From: Phymatolithon calcareum
Taxonomy: Eukaryota > Rhodophyta > Florideophyceae > Hapalidiales
Length of the DNA: 64,000 nt
NCBI GenBank assembly: GCA_977006965.1
Contig: OZ345364.1
Coordinates: forward strand, 1,612,001 to 1,676,000
Direction: 5' to 3'
Made by a program: the position numbers and the translations under genes. Under the pieces are notes generated by a model that ran no database searches, had not been told where the DNA came from, and saw nothing but the letters and a program-made list of their open reading frames with translations. Below, in pieces: positions 33,037-44,809 of this stretch (positions are counted from its first letter, which is position 1; each line of letters begins with the position of its first letter).

Positions 33037-33670
33037 CAGCGCGCGTCGCGAAGGAAAATGAGTCCAGGAGTCCTGGGCTTGCACGAGAAACGTGTAACTG
33101 TTGTTCTCGTATTAGGAAATGATTCCAAAATCCAAATCAAAAATTAAAAGAACTAAAATTTCTGCATTTTCAAAAGTTTTCATGAAAATTTTTGAATATA
33201 CAGCTGTCCCTGCACAAGATTGGGAAAGCTCGCTTTAATTGGGTGCACACGGTGATTTTCAGCTCGGCAGGGCTAGTGCCGTTGGCACGTGCCATTCGCA
33301 GGTGAATTCACAGTACCGACGCGCTCCAATGGTGCTCGTCCAGAGGCTACCAATGGAACATGATCTGTGCACCGCTGGTAACTCAACCTAGTTACTGATG
33401 ATGGCGCTCGACGGTTACGGTCTCAATCATTATCAATGTGGCAATTGCGTGCATCTGCTGTCTCGCAAGCTTTCCAGCGCGGCTATGGTTCAGCCAATTA
33501 ATATGGACGAATGAAACGACAACACTCGTTGTCCACACTGTTGACTCATTTTGGTGACATCACTGAATATTATTCCGTGACGTGACAAAATGTGTCAACA
33601 TCATGATTATAAGCTCGCCCTATTACCATGACGTAATACCAAATTGAATTTCTTTTTCTCAGTTAAAAAT
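33037..33670. other. Intergenic, no supported gene
   Basis: AT-rich sequence with no supported gene or RNA. Confidence 0.4.
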
Positions 33671-33748
33671 ACTGGGGCAGCACGGCAGCAATTTGGCCCG
33701 AAAATTATTTGGTTTATTTGGGCCAAAATGCTGCCGTGCTCCCCCAGT
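33671..33748. repeat. 29-bp inverted repeat with 20-nt spacer
   Basis: The left arm 33671-33699 begins ACTGGGGCAGCACGGCAGCA. The right arm 33720-33748 is complementary at 27 of 29 positions. It is about 200 bp upstream of the WW/LOR gene start, so it may lie in that gene's promoter. It looks like a minimal foldback element. Confidence 0.8.
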
Positions 33749-33953
33749 GAAGGTCTATAGACCTTTTTCCATATTCAGGTCAAACTACCATATCTCATTC
33801 GAGAATGCTATCGTACAATATTCCTTTCGCACGGAACACCAGTCAAAAAGCTACAAATACACAACAGACCTTCACTCTGCTTATCGCAACGCGAACAATC
33901 GCGACTACCACAAAACTCCGCACCAAAGCACGTCCTTCGCTCCCATCGTAATC

Positions 33954-34841
33954 ATGAGCACCCCACTGCCGCCTGGGTGGACTGCCCTTCAAACGCCGGA
34001 TGGGCGCTGGTACTTCCACAACGCCGCGACCAACATCACGCAATGGCACCCGCCCGCCCCCGCGGCCCATCATGCCCCTCCGCCCTATCCGCACGCCGCC
34101 CCTGCGCAATACGGCCATCAAGTACCGCAGGGCTACCCGCAGCAACCCGGGCATCCGACCTCGTATCCACCGGGCGCCACTCTGCCCGGTGTCGCGCAAC
34201 CCGGCTCCTCGTCCTCCGCCGTGCCAGCCGGAGGTGCCGGCACGCGACACGCATACAGCACCGCCACGTCGTTCAAACTGAAGGAAAAGGCCTTCTCTCT
34301 CTCCGGCGACTCCTTCCAGGTGAAGAACGTCGACACGGGCGCCACGGCGTTCAAGATCAAGGGCAGCGCGTTGAGCTTCACGGACAGTAAGAAACTGCTC
34401 GATCCGTCTGGGGAGGCCATTTTCACTATGACGGAAAGCATTATCTCGCTGCGGGGTCGCATGACGATTGTGGACTCTAAGACTAAACAGACTGTTGTCA
34501 CACTGCGCAAAAAGGGGTTCATTCCCATGTTGGGCACTAGTACCGTGCTGATTTGGCGCGGAGGTTCTGATGATGGAGATCCGTGGTTGCAGGTTAAGGG
34601 TGACTTTTTCAGGAAGGATTTTAACTTTACGGAGAAGGCGAGCGGGAGAGTTGTTGCTTCTGTGAAACGTAAGGGGTTCAATATGGCGAATATACTGCTT
34701 GAGAAGGACACATATGTCATTCGCGTCGAGGCGGGGGTCGATACTGCGCTTATGGTGTTCCTTGTTGTTGCGCTTGACGAGCAGTACAGAGACGATGGAA
34801 ATCGAACGGGGTATGGGTCTCGGCTTGATGGTCTGTTTTAA
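33954..34841 (+). CDS. WW-domain plus LURP-one-related (scramblase-like) protein
   Basis: A 295-residue protein with no intron. Residues 5-35 form a WW domain: W9, the aromatic pair in WYFHN, W31 and the closing proline. WW domains bind proline-rich partners. Residues about 36-90 are a Pro/Gly/Tyr-rich linker, itself a possible WW ligand. Residues about 95-285 match the LURP-one-related/Tubby-C-like fold shared with phospholipid scramblases: FKLKEKAFSLSGDSFQVK, AFKIKGSALSFTDSKKL, then the repeated beta-hairpins with LRKKGF and VKRKGF, and a hydrophobic final helix (ALMVFLVVALDE). LOR proteins are usually membrane- or lipid-associated. Activity here is not established. The frame is open upstream to 33,693, but the ATG before the WW domain is the natural start. 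Confidence 0.8.
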   Translation: MSTPLPPGWTALQTPDGRWYFHNAATNITQWHPPAPAAHHAPPPYPHAAPAQYGHQVPQGYPQQPGHPTSYPPGATLPGVAQPGSSSSAVPAGGAGTRHAYSTATSFKLKEKAFSLSGDSFQVKNVDTGATAFKIKGSALSFTDSKKLLDPSGEAIFTMTESIISLRGRMTIVDSKTKQTVVTLRKKGFIPMLGTSTVLIWRGGSDDGDPWLQVKGDFFRKDFNFTEKASGRVVASVKRKGFNMANILLEKDTYVIRVEAGVDTALMVFLVVALDEQYRDDGNRTGYGSRLDGLF

Positions 34842-35040
34842 TTCTTGCATTGTTTGCAATCTTTTCGCTGGAGAATCGTCGCTTGTGCTTGCAGGAACAA
34901 TTTACAACGTACTTTGCTCTTCAACCTTCTACTGTACTATACACTATCATAAATTATTTGAGCTTCCTTCCCCACTTTCATCATATCCCTGCTCCAACAG
35001 TGCTGATATTCTGGATGCAGTATGTCAACATATTACCCCC
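34842..35040. other. Short intergenic spacer
   Basis: Sequence between the WW/LOR gene and the MITE. Nothing recognised. Confidence 0.35.
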
Positions 35041-35042
35041 TA

Positions 35043-35440
35043 CAGTCAGACCTCGATAAATGGATGGGCAATGTGGAAGGGTCCAATATTCTCAAAATCG
35101 AGGTTATTCTCAACTCGAATTTTGAATCATAAGTTTTGGATCACACGTGTGCCGAACAGTAGCCATATTCTACTGTACTGTATGCCAATGGCAGGATAAA
35201 CATGAAAAGTACTTACAGTATTCTACGAGTGAGGATATGCTCCGTGTACGCTAAACAAAATTATAACAAAATTTAAGGTATGCCCCGTGACCTCGAACAT
35301 GAAGTAATGCTCCTATCAAATATTCTAGAATCCTTTAATTTTCGTTAAATTTAGGCGGATACGGTATTCGTGGAGCACTCGATTGTGCTGCTAACCGAGG
35401 TTATTCTAAAAAAGAGGTTCCATTTATCGAGGTCTGACTG
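35043..35440. mobile_element. 398-bp Tc1/pogo-like MITE, copy 1
   Basis: A non-coding element with terminal inverted repeats CAGTCAGACCTCGATAAATG (left) and the complementary right end. It is flanked by TA on both sides (35,041-35,042 and 35,441-35,442). The length equals copy 2 at 49,105-49,502. I count about seven substitutions between them. CGAGGTTATTCT occurs as a direct repeat near both ends. The CAGT terminus and TA duplication are typical of pogo/Tc1-type elements. It has no ORF, so it must be mobilised by another element's transposase, not found in the window. Confidence 0.9.
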
Positions 35441-35442
35441 TA

Positions 35443-36788
35443 CTAGCGTTTTAACGCAGTCACAAGGGCTGATGTCGGCGGTTTGCAGGTGCAGAAGGCA
35501 AATGGAATAATACAGTATTGTTGTGCATCGCAATGACCTTGTATAAGTCCGACCTGATTGCTGCCTTACCATTGACTCTACAAGTGGCCTGCCCACTGGC
35601 AATCTTCTCTTTGAAGCCTTGGCTTCGCGCGGTACATGCCCAAGCCGTATCTTACGTACTCTCTCGTTCAGAATGTGAGCTGCAGTGTGACGCTTGGATA
35701 CAGCGGACGACTGCACAGTCGTTCTAAAAACAGCTTAATGTCATTGCGCCGCGGAGGGGTTTCAGACAGCACAGATGTGCCTCGCAGGTCATGGTTCCTG
35801 CATCGTCTTTGGTATTCGTAAATATCATGACAAGTGCTAGTATTGGTAACATCTCAATAGGGTTCTCTCGTCTCAGCTCCTCTATCTTTGTCGTGCCTGC
35901 TAGTCCAATACACTGTCGTCGGGACGTTATGTGGCCAGTAAAGCGTGCCTTCATCATGAAACGATTGACCGCATGATATGGTCAATCGTTTACTTTGACT
36001 TGGATATGCACGTTTTGGTCACTCGTGGGCGGCACATGCAATGGTGCCTCCCGATACGCATTGTTTGCCGCTCGCTAATATCGAGTGTGGTTTCGGTAAG
36101 AGGGCGAATTGCTTCATTACTCCCATTTTTGATGACCGGTGTTGGAGCATCAGAAGCCCCCTATTCGGTGCACACGAAAGCTCAATCTCAGAGAGTATTT
36201 TGGCAACGGTTGGATTAGATTTTGGCTTCAAGATTTCCACTACAATATTCTCGTTTCGCGCACGTAATGCTTTGTCGTGGCACCAACTCCTTCTTTCCGC
36301 AGTGCCCGATCGTTGTTGGCTGCGTACTTTACTCACTTTGCTTTGAATGAACCGAGTGGTTTATTTGACGTACGTGATGAGATCACAAGCTACTCTGCCT
36401 AATACAATGTTGTAGTGGACCTTAAGTTCTACTAGAGAGCACATGACCCGACGTCCCAGAAACACGCGTGAATGCCGAAAACGAATGCATGATCTGGGGC
36501 AGAACCCTATCTTATCGTAGTCAAGACTAACAGCGGAAGGCGGCAGATATTAGCAATATAGTCAGGTATGCTCCCTGAGCTGGCCACAAGGACAGAGTGA
36601 GCGCGGATGTACTAGCCGATTCGCATTAGGATCTTGACATCGCACGTGACAGTAAAATAGACATTGCATCACGCAAACACGCACGGCTCACATCATAGTG
36701 ATGATGGGGCACAATGTATATTTTCGGATTGTGCAATGTGGGCGGGTTAACGTTACGGTGCGAGATCGGCGACGCAAGTTAGTCCAGG
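35443..36788. other. Intergenic with small foldbacks
   Basis: No supported gene. Open frames around 35,351-36,346 overlap on both strands without family features. The only structures noted are the foldbacks at 35,959-35,991 and 36,783-36,820. Confidence 0.4.
35959..35991. repeat. Perfect 12-bp foldback with 9-nt loop
   Basis: AAACGATTGACC (35959-35970) and its exact complement at 35980-35991 are separated by GCATGATAT. Confidence 0.8.
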
Positions 36789-36820
36789 TTGACACCCAAG
36801 TCTTGGCGTGTCAGCCTGGG
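36783..36820. repeat. 12-bp foldback, one mismatch
   Basis: CCAGGTTGACAC is complementary, with one mismatch, to the arm about 14 bases downstream (GTGTCAGCCTGG). It is a short hairpin. Confidence 0.6.
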
Positions 36821-37804
36821 CTATTCTTGGGCTAATCTTGAAGATCTACAGGCCTGGTCGTCGGATGAAAATTATTACCGCCCCTCTGCCCTTGCAATGT
36901 TCTTCTACAGCAGAAACTATAACCTCTTGCCCGTAATATTCCCAAAACTTAGGGACGGTTGGAGGTATCGGGCAGCATACATCTGTAATGCGTCGTGCAG
37001 CTCATATATATTTCTGAATATACACTATTTGGCTAGCATAGATCGAGCGCATGCCGTACAATGTACGACAATTACAATGGATGATTCATTTCAGCACCAT
37101 TTTAGGAACGAATTTGGATCAAAATGCGGTGGGACAGTCCTGTTTGGTGCTCGAAACGTGTCTAAAAAGATTATGGCGAGATGATATACCAGATCTGATC
37201 TCAAACATTTAAATTTTCGAAATAAAACAAGGGGCCGTCATATACGGCTCAAAAAAGAATGCTCGGAGAAGGTTCCGTATTCTATAATTTGGAAACTGTT
37301 TTGATAGAAAAGTTTGAAAATCTCGCTTGTCTCGTCTGATTCGCGGGGTTGTTGAGCTATCATACAATCATACAAAGATGTGATTGATGAACCGACATAT
37401 TGATGATTATTTGCTAAAAAATAATGAATGCGTGTGCAGGTTGCAACTCAAAAATTCAAAAATCATGGACCTGAAAGAGACGCAACCCGCAAACAGACAC
37501 CCTGTCCTCCAGGAGCCAATGGCGTCACATTTCCGACTGTGTCGGTCTCGATTTTTATTCAAAATTTCAAAAATTAGTCACTTCCCACATTCGACCCACC
37601 CTATGAACCAAACTTCCCGAAATCCTGTTTCATTATCGGCCGAGCACCGCTGCCTGCCCCCTTGCAACCGATACCGAGGATCGATCCACAACCGCAAACC
37701 ATCTCCCGACTCCGACACCACCCCGTTTGTTCGAACAGACCGCAACATCGAACGAACACACCTTCGCTACCCGCTAACGGCCATTGCGCCGCTCCCCAGT
37801 CGCC
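36821..37804. other. Upstream region of the MYB gene
   Basis: An open frame of 131 codons at 36,789-37,184 has no recognised features. The rest is AT-rich. The MYB gene promoter and leader must lie in the right part. No clear TATA assigned. Confidence 0.4.
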
Positions 37805-40800
37805 ATGGACCGGGAAGACCCCGTCGACGGGCTTCAGCGCATGTTGGACGCCTCCGCCACGGACATGCACGACAATGTCGCCGTAACCCCATCTCCCAAC
37901 CGCGGCGGCGCTCGTCACCGTCTCTTTACCAACCCCACTCAATTCGACGTCGGTGTTGGACTCTCCAGCTCGCTTTCGCCCGCACTTATGTTTCCGCTTT
38001 CTGAGAATGACATCGCTGCAACTGGCAAGGAGAACGATCCGCTTTTTGGCATCACGCCTTCGAAAGACCCCGTTTCCGGACAGATGCATGCTGACTTGCG
38101 ACTCTCGCCAAATACTCCGGCCCAACGCTTTTCTGCTTTTTCTCACACTCCGCAATCTAATCATCAATCTTCACAGCTTCCGCAGACTTCTCAATCTCTC
38201 CAACTTCCGCATCCTTCCATTCAAGTCGACCAGGCCCAGACTCAGCAAAATATTGCTCATTTGACTAACCTCCAGCACAATCTGGGACACTTCCATCCTC
38301 AGTCTGGGCATCAAGCCCCTGCCGCGTATCAGAACACAATGCAGACTTCCAGCGGAAACCAATACCATCAGGTTCACAATCTCGGAAATACTCTGCAAGC
38401 ACAGCCTCAAACTTCGGTGTATCAGCACCAGCAGCGTCAACCCCATCAGCAACATCAACAGCAGATGCTGAACAGCCAATATCGTCAGCAACAATTGCAG
38501 CACCAATCAAAGGCATACGCTCGCGCTCAGCAGCAAAAGCACCATCAGTTGCAATCTCAAATGCAACACGCTCAACAGCAACGCCGTCAAGGTGCAAATC
38601 GTTTCCATACCCAAATTCCTAACCCTGGTTTGTATTTGCACCACTCACACGGAAACACACATGCTAGTCATGCAAACGCTTCAGTTATAATGCCGGCAGC
38701 CTCAATGTCTACAACCAATCCGTTGGCACACATGGAACACGACTTTCGTAACGCCTCCCTTAATGCTGCTTCGACAGCCGCGTTCCGCGCTTCTGCCTCT
38801 GCACCGCTATCCCTTCGCTCAGCGCCGCAACTTCTACAGGGCGGTCGAAAACCAACCGGTTCCAGGTCCTCAAAGCGATCCCGCTCGAAAGGTGGTGCTA
38901 ACCGCGGCGGCGTTCAGAAAGTGCCAACAGAAGAGGCTGTGCGTCTGGCAGCCATCATGGATCGGCCGCCCACGCGAAAGTCATCCAAAGGTGGCTGGAC
39001 AAACGATGAGGACGACATGCTGCGAGTTGTCGTTTTGGAACATAGGGAGAAGAATTGGAAGAACATTGCTAAAGCCTTGAACGCATCCTTCCCAGGGAGT
39101 AATAGGAATGATGTCCAATGCCTCCATCGCTGGCAGAAGGTACTTCAACCAGGCCTCAAAAAGGGCCCATGGACTGAGCAGGAAGACGCCACTATCACAC
39201 GGCTTGTTAATGAGCTTGGTGCGAACAAATGGAGTCTGATTGCCAGACAGCTCCCAGGACGTATTGGCAAGCAGTGCCGAGAACGGTGGTTCAACCACTT
39301 GCATCCCGAAATTAATAAGGAGCCCTGGACCGAAGAGGAGGAAAAGATCTTGCAAGAGGCACACAATGAGGTTGGCAACAAATGGGCCAACATTGCAAAG
39401 TTTCTTCCTGGTCGCACGGACAATGCAATCAAAAATCATTACAACGCGACGCAGAGGCGAGCTGCGAATAAGAAACTCGGAAGAAAGGGGAAGAAGCGGG
39501 CTGCTCCCTCATCTTCCAAGGTTGGTACATCGTCTTCTGCTGGTCAAACTTCCACAGCCCAGGCGACTACTTCCGCGCCGAGCAGTTCCGCATCTGCTGC
39601 TCAAACCGCATCTTCCGCCTCTCGGCAAGCGGCTACAGCAGCGCCCCAGGGCACAGGTGCTTCATCACAAGGGAACACCAACACTTCCAATGAATCTAAT
39701 TTGGGAAAGCAACCATCCGCCTCATCGACGTCAGCGCCTGAGAGCGCTGGGCAAGCTGTGCCATTACAAGTTGAGGTGAAGCCCATTTTGGAGACAGGTC
39801 GTGGTAACATCGGATCAGTCAAGGTGGAAAGCGGAGAAATCGGTGAGTCCGACGGTATAACCGCTCGACCGCCGAAGCGGCGCAAGTCAGACGAGGAGCC
39901 GTACACTCTTGGGCGTAATTTTGCCCTTCCCTCACAGCAAAACAATCAAGGAGAGTCCAAATCCCAATTTGGAAAAGCACGGAAACCATTCCCAGCGTCA
40001 CGAAGCGCCGATCCAGCTGAGAAACGCAACGACCAAGCCACTGATGAATTGGGCACGCGTGCTCGCACCGACGCCAATAAGGAGAACGAGGGCATGGACG
40101 TTCGCACAGATCTTCGCGGACCTCTCGAACTCTGCACCCCGCTGCGTGACATTTCCAACAATACTCTTCTCGAAGCGCCATCGTCCACCAAAAACAAGGG
40201 CAGCATCCTGACGACTCCTCGCAACTCAACGATGAAGAAAAGTCGTGCTCTGACGCCTGGTACGGACATGAGATTCAGTGCATTGGGAGAGTTCAGTGAC
40301 TGGGCGTCACCAACCGGTCGCCCTGTGCGATCCTCACTTCCATTCTCCACGCCGCCACGCGAGCCGCTCCTTTCTCAAACACTCGGTTCCCCGGGCGCCG
40401 CGGCCAGCTTTAGCGCAGGTCGTCTGCTTGAGGGCGCCGCGCCAAGCTTTACTCCTCTCGGTATGGGCAAGAGCCCCAGCTCGCTTTTCCTCAACATGTC
40501 ACCGCACCGCCCAGGTACCTCACTTGGATCTGCGTATAAGTATCGCCCATTAACAGGGCTAACGCCGGTTGCAGGCTTCGGCCTCACCCCTGCGACCATG
40601 CGTAAGGGCGAACGCGGACGCGATCTTCTTCCACCGCTCTTCTCCCCGCCAGATGGGGAGCGCGACAACAACACTGCAAAGCGTGACACGGATGATGGTC
40701 TTCTTCTCAGCCTGCACTCGCCGTCCCCATCGCGCCAATTGCTCTGGACCACACCGCGTAACGCCGGTACTGCAGCCAGGACATCTGCCGGTGCAAATAC

Positions 40801-40885
40801 TGGTGCTAACGCCACTCCGGCGCGTAGTACTGGAGGAGAGGGAACGATCGACAATTTTCTTGAGCCCACTCCGAATGCAAAGTAG
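37805..40885 (+). CDS. Three-repeat MYB transcription factor (R1R2R3)
   Basis: A 1,026-residue nuclear transcription factor in one exon. The N-terminal third has a long Gln/His-rich region (about residues 105-290). Three consecutive MYB repeats follow. R1 starts at [10 protein letters not shown] (about residue 395) and carries a slightly long loop before its last tryptophan. R2 starts at [10 protein letters not shown] (about 451) and R3 at [10 protein letters not shown] (about 504). R3 ends near 552 at NAIKNHYNA. The regularly spaced tryptophans and the [14 protein letters not shown] and [11 protein letters not shown] recognition helices are typical. Three-repeat MYBs of plants and animals bind mitotic (MSA-type) or G1/S promoters. 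The long C-terminal part is rich in Ser/Pro and Thr/Pro, sites for cyclin-dependent kinases. That fits a cell-cycle factor, but this is inference. The start is the first ATG of the frame. Confidence 0.92.
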   Translation: MDREDPVDGLQRMLDASATDMHDNVAVTPSPNRGGARHRLFTNPTQFDVGVGLSSSLSPALMFPLSENDIAATGKENDPLFGITPSKDPVSGQMHADLRLSPNTPAQRFSAFSHTPQSNHQSSQLPQTSQSLQLPHPSIQVDQAQTQQNIAHLTNLQHNLGHFHPQSGHQAPAAYQNTMQTSSGNQYHQVHNLGNTLQAQPQTSVYQHQQRQPHQQHQQQMLNSQYRQQQLQHQSKAYARAQQQKHHQLQSQMQHAQQQRRQGANRFHTQIPNPGLYLHHSHGNTHASHANASVIMPAASMSTTNPLAHMEHDFRNASLNAASTAAFRASASAPLSLRSAPQLLQGGRKPTGSRSSKRSRSKGGANRGGVQKVPTEEAVRLAAIMDRPPTRKSSKGGWTNDEDDMLRVVVLEHREKNWKNIAKALNASFPGSNRNDVQCLHRWQKVLQPGLKKGPWTEQEDATITRLVNELGANKWSLIARQLPGRIGKQCRERWFNHLHPEINKEPWTEEEEKILQEAHNEVGNKWANIAKFLPGRTDNAIKNHYNATQRRAANKKLGRKGKKRAAPSSSKVGTSSSAGQTSTAQATTSAPSSSASAAQTASSASRQAATAAPQGTGASSQGNTNTSNESNLGKQPSASSTSAPESAGQAVPLQVEVKPILETGRGNIGSVKVESGEIGESDGITARPPKRRKSDEEPYTLGRNFALPSQQNNQGESKSQFGKARKPFPASRSADPAEKRNDQATDELGTRARTDANKENEGMDVRTDLRGPLELCTPLRDISNNTLLEAPSSTKNKGSILTTPRNSTMKKSRALTPGTDMRFSALGEFSDWASPTGRPVRSSLPFSTPPREPLLSQTLGSPGAAASFSAGRLLEGAAPSFTPLGMGKSPSSLFLNMSPHRPGTSLGSAYKYRPLTGLTPVAGFGLTPATMRKGERGRDLLPPLFSPPDGERDNNTAKRDTDDGLLLSLHSPSPSRQLLWTTPRNAGTAARTSAGANTGANATPARSTGGEGTIDNFLEPTPNAK

Positions 40886-41320
40886 GTAGGCAGATGACGG
40901 GTTGATGTTCTCTTGGCCTGAGCGCTTTCTTGGCGAGATGTAGCAGTACTCTGTCGTGTATAGATATGGTACGATATCCAGTGAGAAGATTTTTTGCAGC
41001 GACATCATGCCTGCGCTGCTTCTATTTTTTTAACATTAAAATTTGCGGCCATCTTGGCACAGACCGCGACTTGGCGCCCTCTTAAGAACTCGTGTTTAAA
41101 ATGCATACTTGTTCGCCCTTGGTTGGCCCGTTGTACTTCTGGGCTGGCTATTCGATCATACCAACAAGTCTGGCCCAGGTTGCGGGACTCTTTTTTTGGG
41201 CTCAACGTAAAATCTTGATGTTCGAGGCTAGTGAGCAACCTTCAACACCGGATCCGACTCCCCTCGTTTTGCCGAATAGGAAGCGCCTTTCCTCCGGGTT
41301 CAGCGACAGGCTATAGCATC
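40886..41320. other. Intergenic between MYB and UEV genes
   Basis: No gene seen. It contains the UEV leader and promoter. A possible upstream start has no support. Confidence 0.4.
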
Positions 41321-41948
41321 ATGAGCTCACGTCCGCGCGGGTTTCCTTCAAGCTCCGTTGAAGGTATGTGTCATTTCAAGTTTCTGGATGTTATTGTGAG
41401 TTTTCTTCGGCTCCAGTCTCACATATTCCCTCTTTCTTTTTCCTGTCTTCGCAGTCCCGAGAAACTTCCGTCTCCTGGAGGAGCTGGAGCGTGGCGAGCA
41501 TGGCGTTGGCGACGGTTCCGTTAGCTACGGTCTTGAAGACGCGGATGACATCACTCTTTCGCGCTGGAACGGTACCATCCTTGGACCTATAAATGTATGC
41601 GCCGATTATGTTATTTTTCTTCTTCTCAACTTATCAGTTTCTAACGAATTCGTTTTTCTTTTCTGTGTGAGTCGTTCTTAGACTGTTTTCGAGAACCGCA
41701 TCTACACCCTCTCCCTCTCATGTGGTGAGAAGTACCCGCAACAGCCACCGCAGGTGCGCTTTCTCACCAAGGTTTTTATGCACTCTGTATCGAAGCACTC
41801 TGGTGTCATTGATAGCAGTCGTTGCAATGTCCTTCGCAACTGGTCTCCGAACTATGGCATCGAAACTGTTCTAGTTGAGCTGAGGAAGGAAATGGCGTCG
41901 TCTCACAACCGTCGTCTACCGCAACCTGCAGAGGGCACTCGCTTCTGA
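41321..41948 (+). CDS. Ubiquitin-conjugating E2 variant (UEV/Mms2-like), three exons
   Basis: Exons 41321-41363, 41455-41594 and 41682-41948 give 149 residues. The introns are 91 and 87 nt (GTATGT...GCAG and GTATGC...TTAG). The protein has the UEV layout: [14 protein letters not shown], then [28 protein letters not shown] and [10 protein letters not shown]. It ends with a [20 protein letters not shown]-type C-terminus. No cysteine aligns with the E2 active site; the Cys in SSRCNVL sits two positions away from it. UEVs pair with Ubc13 to build Lys63-linked ubiquitin chains in DNA-damage tolerance and signalling. This gene shows that the organism splices very small introns. The start ATG follows a G+C-rich context and gives a [11 protein letters not shown]-terminus like others. 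Confidence 0.9.
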
Positions 41949-42585
41949 ACTTGACAGGCATCCAGTTGCTGGATGCTTTGTATGGTTCTTTTGCGCGCAT
42001 GTTGCTCTGCATAGAGTGTTTCTTTTTCTGGGGTTTGTTCTTGACTTTTTTCTGCGGAGTGAGTCGGCGCATACCAGCTCTAATGTTATTCCGGATTGTC
42101 TCGATCGTCAGCTGTGTTGCATGCAGTGTTTAACTTGGATAGGCAAGAAGTAATAGTGCAGTCGTTATCGTGTTGTTCACCAGTTGGCGCCATGTTTTGA
42201 CTTTTTGTTGGAGTCTATGGGCGTCTTGGAGAAACGGGTAACCAGAGGACTAGCACAAATGCGCTACTTTTGTACGTTAGTCGTTCAGTTGCCCACATAG
42301 CTCTTTCAAAACTATGCAAGTTCTTCCAAGTCCAAGTCTCTGAAGCGCATACTGCCAGAACTCTTGAAAATAAAGCAGGATTTAATGCTGACGTTCTACT
42401 GTGAGTGACAGAAATGCACTGGACATGACTCGAGATCTTGGGCAACGAAGGTACCTACCATAAGCTATCCAGATGTACACCTTGGTCAGACGGGTGCTGG
42501 GATAATATGGTCCAAATTCAAGATTCGGCGCCTACCTCTCGGCTTTACCAAGGCCGTTCCAAACTCGAGTGTTTAATTCCAGCAC
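41949..42585. other. Convergent intergenic region (UEV and uL1)
   Basis: Both flanking genes end here (plus-strand UEV, minus-strand uL1). No gene or repeat recognised. Confidence 0.4.
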
Positions 42586-43239
42586 TTAGAAAATACGTTT
42601 CGGCTTGCCCATTGTGCTCTTGATGTGCAACGATTTGACGTTTTGCCAATTCTTCTTGAGCAGCGAAACCAAGAAGTTGACGGCAAGAGTGACATTGGCG
42701 ATAACTTCTTCTTCGGGCATCTTCACGTGTCCGACCGCGACCGCCATGCAAAGAACCTTCTTGAGTTGGAACTTGATGGTGGACTGCATCTCAATGAGCT
42801 TTTCGTCCATTGATTCGGAGCTGCTCAGAAGGGACGGGAATTTACCGGCTTTGTTGAGCCCCGGTCCCAAAATACGCGGAATGGTCTTAATAACGGTATC
42901 AGACGCGAGGAAAGCGTCATACTTCTTTGCAAACTTCTTGATGGGCTTCTTCTGCTTGTTAAACTTGCGCAAATCGTCCGTGCTGTACGCGTCAATTCCG
43001 AGCTTCTGGGCCTCGGTGACATGAACAGCGTTACCGAGAATCGCAACGCGCATGTTCGGGCGCGGACAGTTGGGAAGCTTGATGGAGCCCGCAAAACGCT
43101 TGTCCTTCTTCGTATCGTAGTTCTTGAGACCGATCTGAAGCTCGATCGTTTCTTGGAACTTTCGCGGTTTCTCCACGCTCTCAGCGAGGATTTCTGCCAC
43201 AGCGGTCTTAACAACCGCGGACGGTAATTTGGAAGACAT
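42586..43239 (-). CDS. RPL10A: 60S ribosomal protein L10a (uL1)
   Basis: A component of the large cytosolic ribosomal subunit at the L1 stalk, which contacts the exiting tRNA. The 217 residues from [11 protein letters not shown] equal the usual length of eukaryotic L10a. Typical blocks are visible: [20 protein letters not shown] near residue 34, [43 protein letters not shown] and the final lysine-rich [17 protein letters not shown]. The frame is open another 23 codons upstream to 43,308, but that extension does not resemble the family. No intron. Confidence 0.96.
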   Translation of the reverse strand: MSSKLPSAVVKTAVAEILAESVEKPRKFQETIELQIGLKNYDTKKDKRFAGSIKLPNCPRPNMRVAILGNAVHVTEAQKLGIDAYSTDDLRKFNKQKKPIKKFAKKYDAFLASDTVIKTIPRILGPGLNKAGKFPSLLSSSESMDEKLIEMQSTIKFQLKKVLCMAVAVGHVKMPEEEVIANVTLAVNFLVSLLKKNWQNVKSLHIKSTMGKPKRIF

Positions 43240-44209
43240 CGCAGAGGCTTGCAAATAAGACCTACAAACTTCTTTAGACAAAACGGATGAGATCGACGAC
43301 GCTCCCACACGAATTAGGCAACAAACGGCTTTCCCAGCATGAGGATCGACGGCGACCGCGGGGCAGCCGATGTATGATAATAGAACACTGGATTTTCCCC
43401 AAAAATTGAATATTTTTGAGATGGATTGTCAGAAAGCCACGTTTTCAAGCACCCTAGATACTGTAAGGCACTCCAGCTTTTCATAGCGGCTGCTCACACG
43501 TTTGTCCGGAGGCGGTTGCCATGTGTATGATATTGTGTTGAAAACCTCGCACCGCAGTGTTGGGTGTCCCACGGGATGCAAACCGGCAGGTGTGCTAAAG
43601 TGTTCAGCATGTTGCACCTAGGAGATTTAATGGTTACTGGGTCCCAACTGAAGCACTTTGCGCTTAGCCTGGTATGTGCCAGTAATCCCACAGCTTCAAC
43701 ATCACTCACCTGCTTCTGTCTGCCGGGGATAACTTGTCATGTCATTGTTCTGAGATGACTCTACGCGGTTGCCGGCATGAAGAGACAATAGTAGACAAGT
43801 CGGACTGGATATGCACAGAGAAGTGACAGTGGAGTCGGCCATCAACTCAATACTGTTTTGCGAGAAGAGTGTCGGTGTAGTATAAGATGCCATTCGACTT
43901 TCCAAAGTGCCATTAATGGCAAGCTCGAGCTCCAGTTCTTCTTCTGCTATGTGGGATATCTCGCGGCAGGATTTCTTTCTAGAATCGCGCCATTTTTTTC
44001 CAGGGCATTAAGGGACAGAAGTCCCGCGCAGTACCGTAGCAAAGCACGTTATTATTTTCCTCCTCCTGGATGAACATAAAGAACGAGGGGTGTTTTACTC
44101 ATTCGTTTGGAATTTTCTTCCAGAGCAATTTCTCCTCTTGTAGGTTGACGCTCTTGCCGTGTTCTTTGCCACAATCATGGCGATCCAGAACTATCGTGCG
44201 TTACAACAG

Positions 44210-44237
44210 CCAGTACAGTACCATGGTGCTGTACTGG
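44210..44237. repeat. 13-bp foldback, one mismatch
   Basis: CCAGTACAGTACC pairs with GGTGCTGTACTGG, with one mismatch and a 2-nt loop. The CTGTACTG-type motif recurs in the window. Confidence 0.6.
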
Positions 44238-44550
44238 TTTGTGACTAATTCCGTGCGCAATTTGTGGCCATGCACTTCCAATCACAGCCTGCATCTGCGT
44301 GAAATCGTGTTCACTTCCCAAATGACAAGCTGCATAATGATAAATCCGTTTCCTTGATTGGGATAGAAGACGTCAGCGCAGCAGAATCTGCGATTTCGTG
44401 CATGGCTGCATTGTCTACGGAGCTCTGTACTCGCTATGAGGATTTATGTGTGTAGCCCAGACGCCCTCCCACAGACAACTATGGGACTCATAATATGACT
44501 GAGCTGCGAAACTGTACAGTGTAAACCGTTTGAAGGAGCAATATCGCAGT

Positions 44551-44575
44551 ACTGTACTGTACTGTACTGTACTGT
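44551..44575. repeat. Five-copy ACTGT microsatellite
   Basis: ACTGT is repeated five times in tandem. Related shorter runs appear elsewhere (for example inside the MITE copies and near 46,380). Confidence 0.9.
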
Positions 44576-44809
44576 CTACTGGTCATTTGCACCCGGAGAC
44601 TGCGTTTACGCCTGGGAACGCGAATCGAAGGCATTGTGACCATCCAGGTTTCAGTTTTGCAGACGCTGTTCCGGTACCGAAGTTCGAATCATGATATGTG
44701 TGAAAGACAAATAGAAATTCGTCAGCAACCATTTGGCTTTGAACCGGACCAGGGAGGTAAGACTGCGAAGTAACTTGTTGGTAAGCGGGACGGAACAAAA
44801 GTTGTTTGT

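Larger units (their letters stand above)
43240..44809. other. Intergenic with small repeats
   Basis: No supported gene. It holds a 13-bp near-perfect foldback (44,210-44,237) and an (ACTGT)n tract (44,551-44,575). Confidence 0.4.

Noticed and set aside
33843-34859. 338-codon minus-strand frame opposite the WW/LOR gene
   Set aside because: Arg/Gly-rich low complexity generated by the GC-rich proline codons of the real gene.
41682-41948. Cysteine in SSRCNVL as an E2 active site
   Set aside because: Aligned by the following Trp it sits two residues from the E2 catalytic position, and the rest of the protein is clearly UEV type.
44640-44710. Possible tRNA B-box like sequence (GAAGTTCGAATCA)
   Set aside because: No matching A-box or cloverleaf could be built around it. 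No tRNA or rRNA gene could be supported anywhere in the window.
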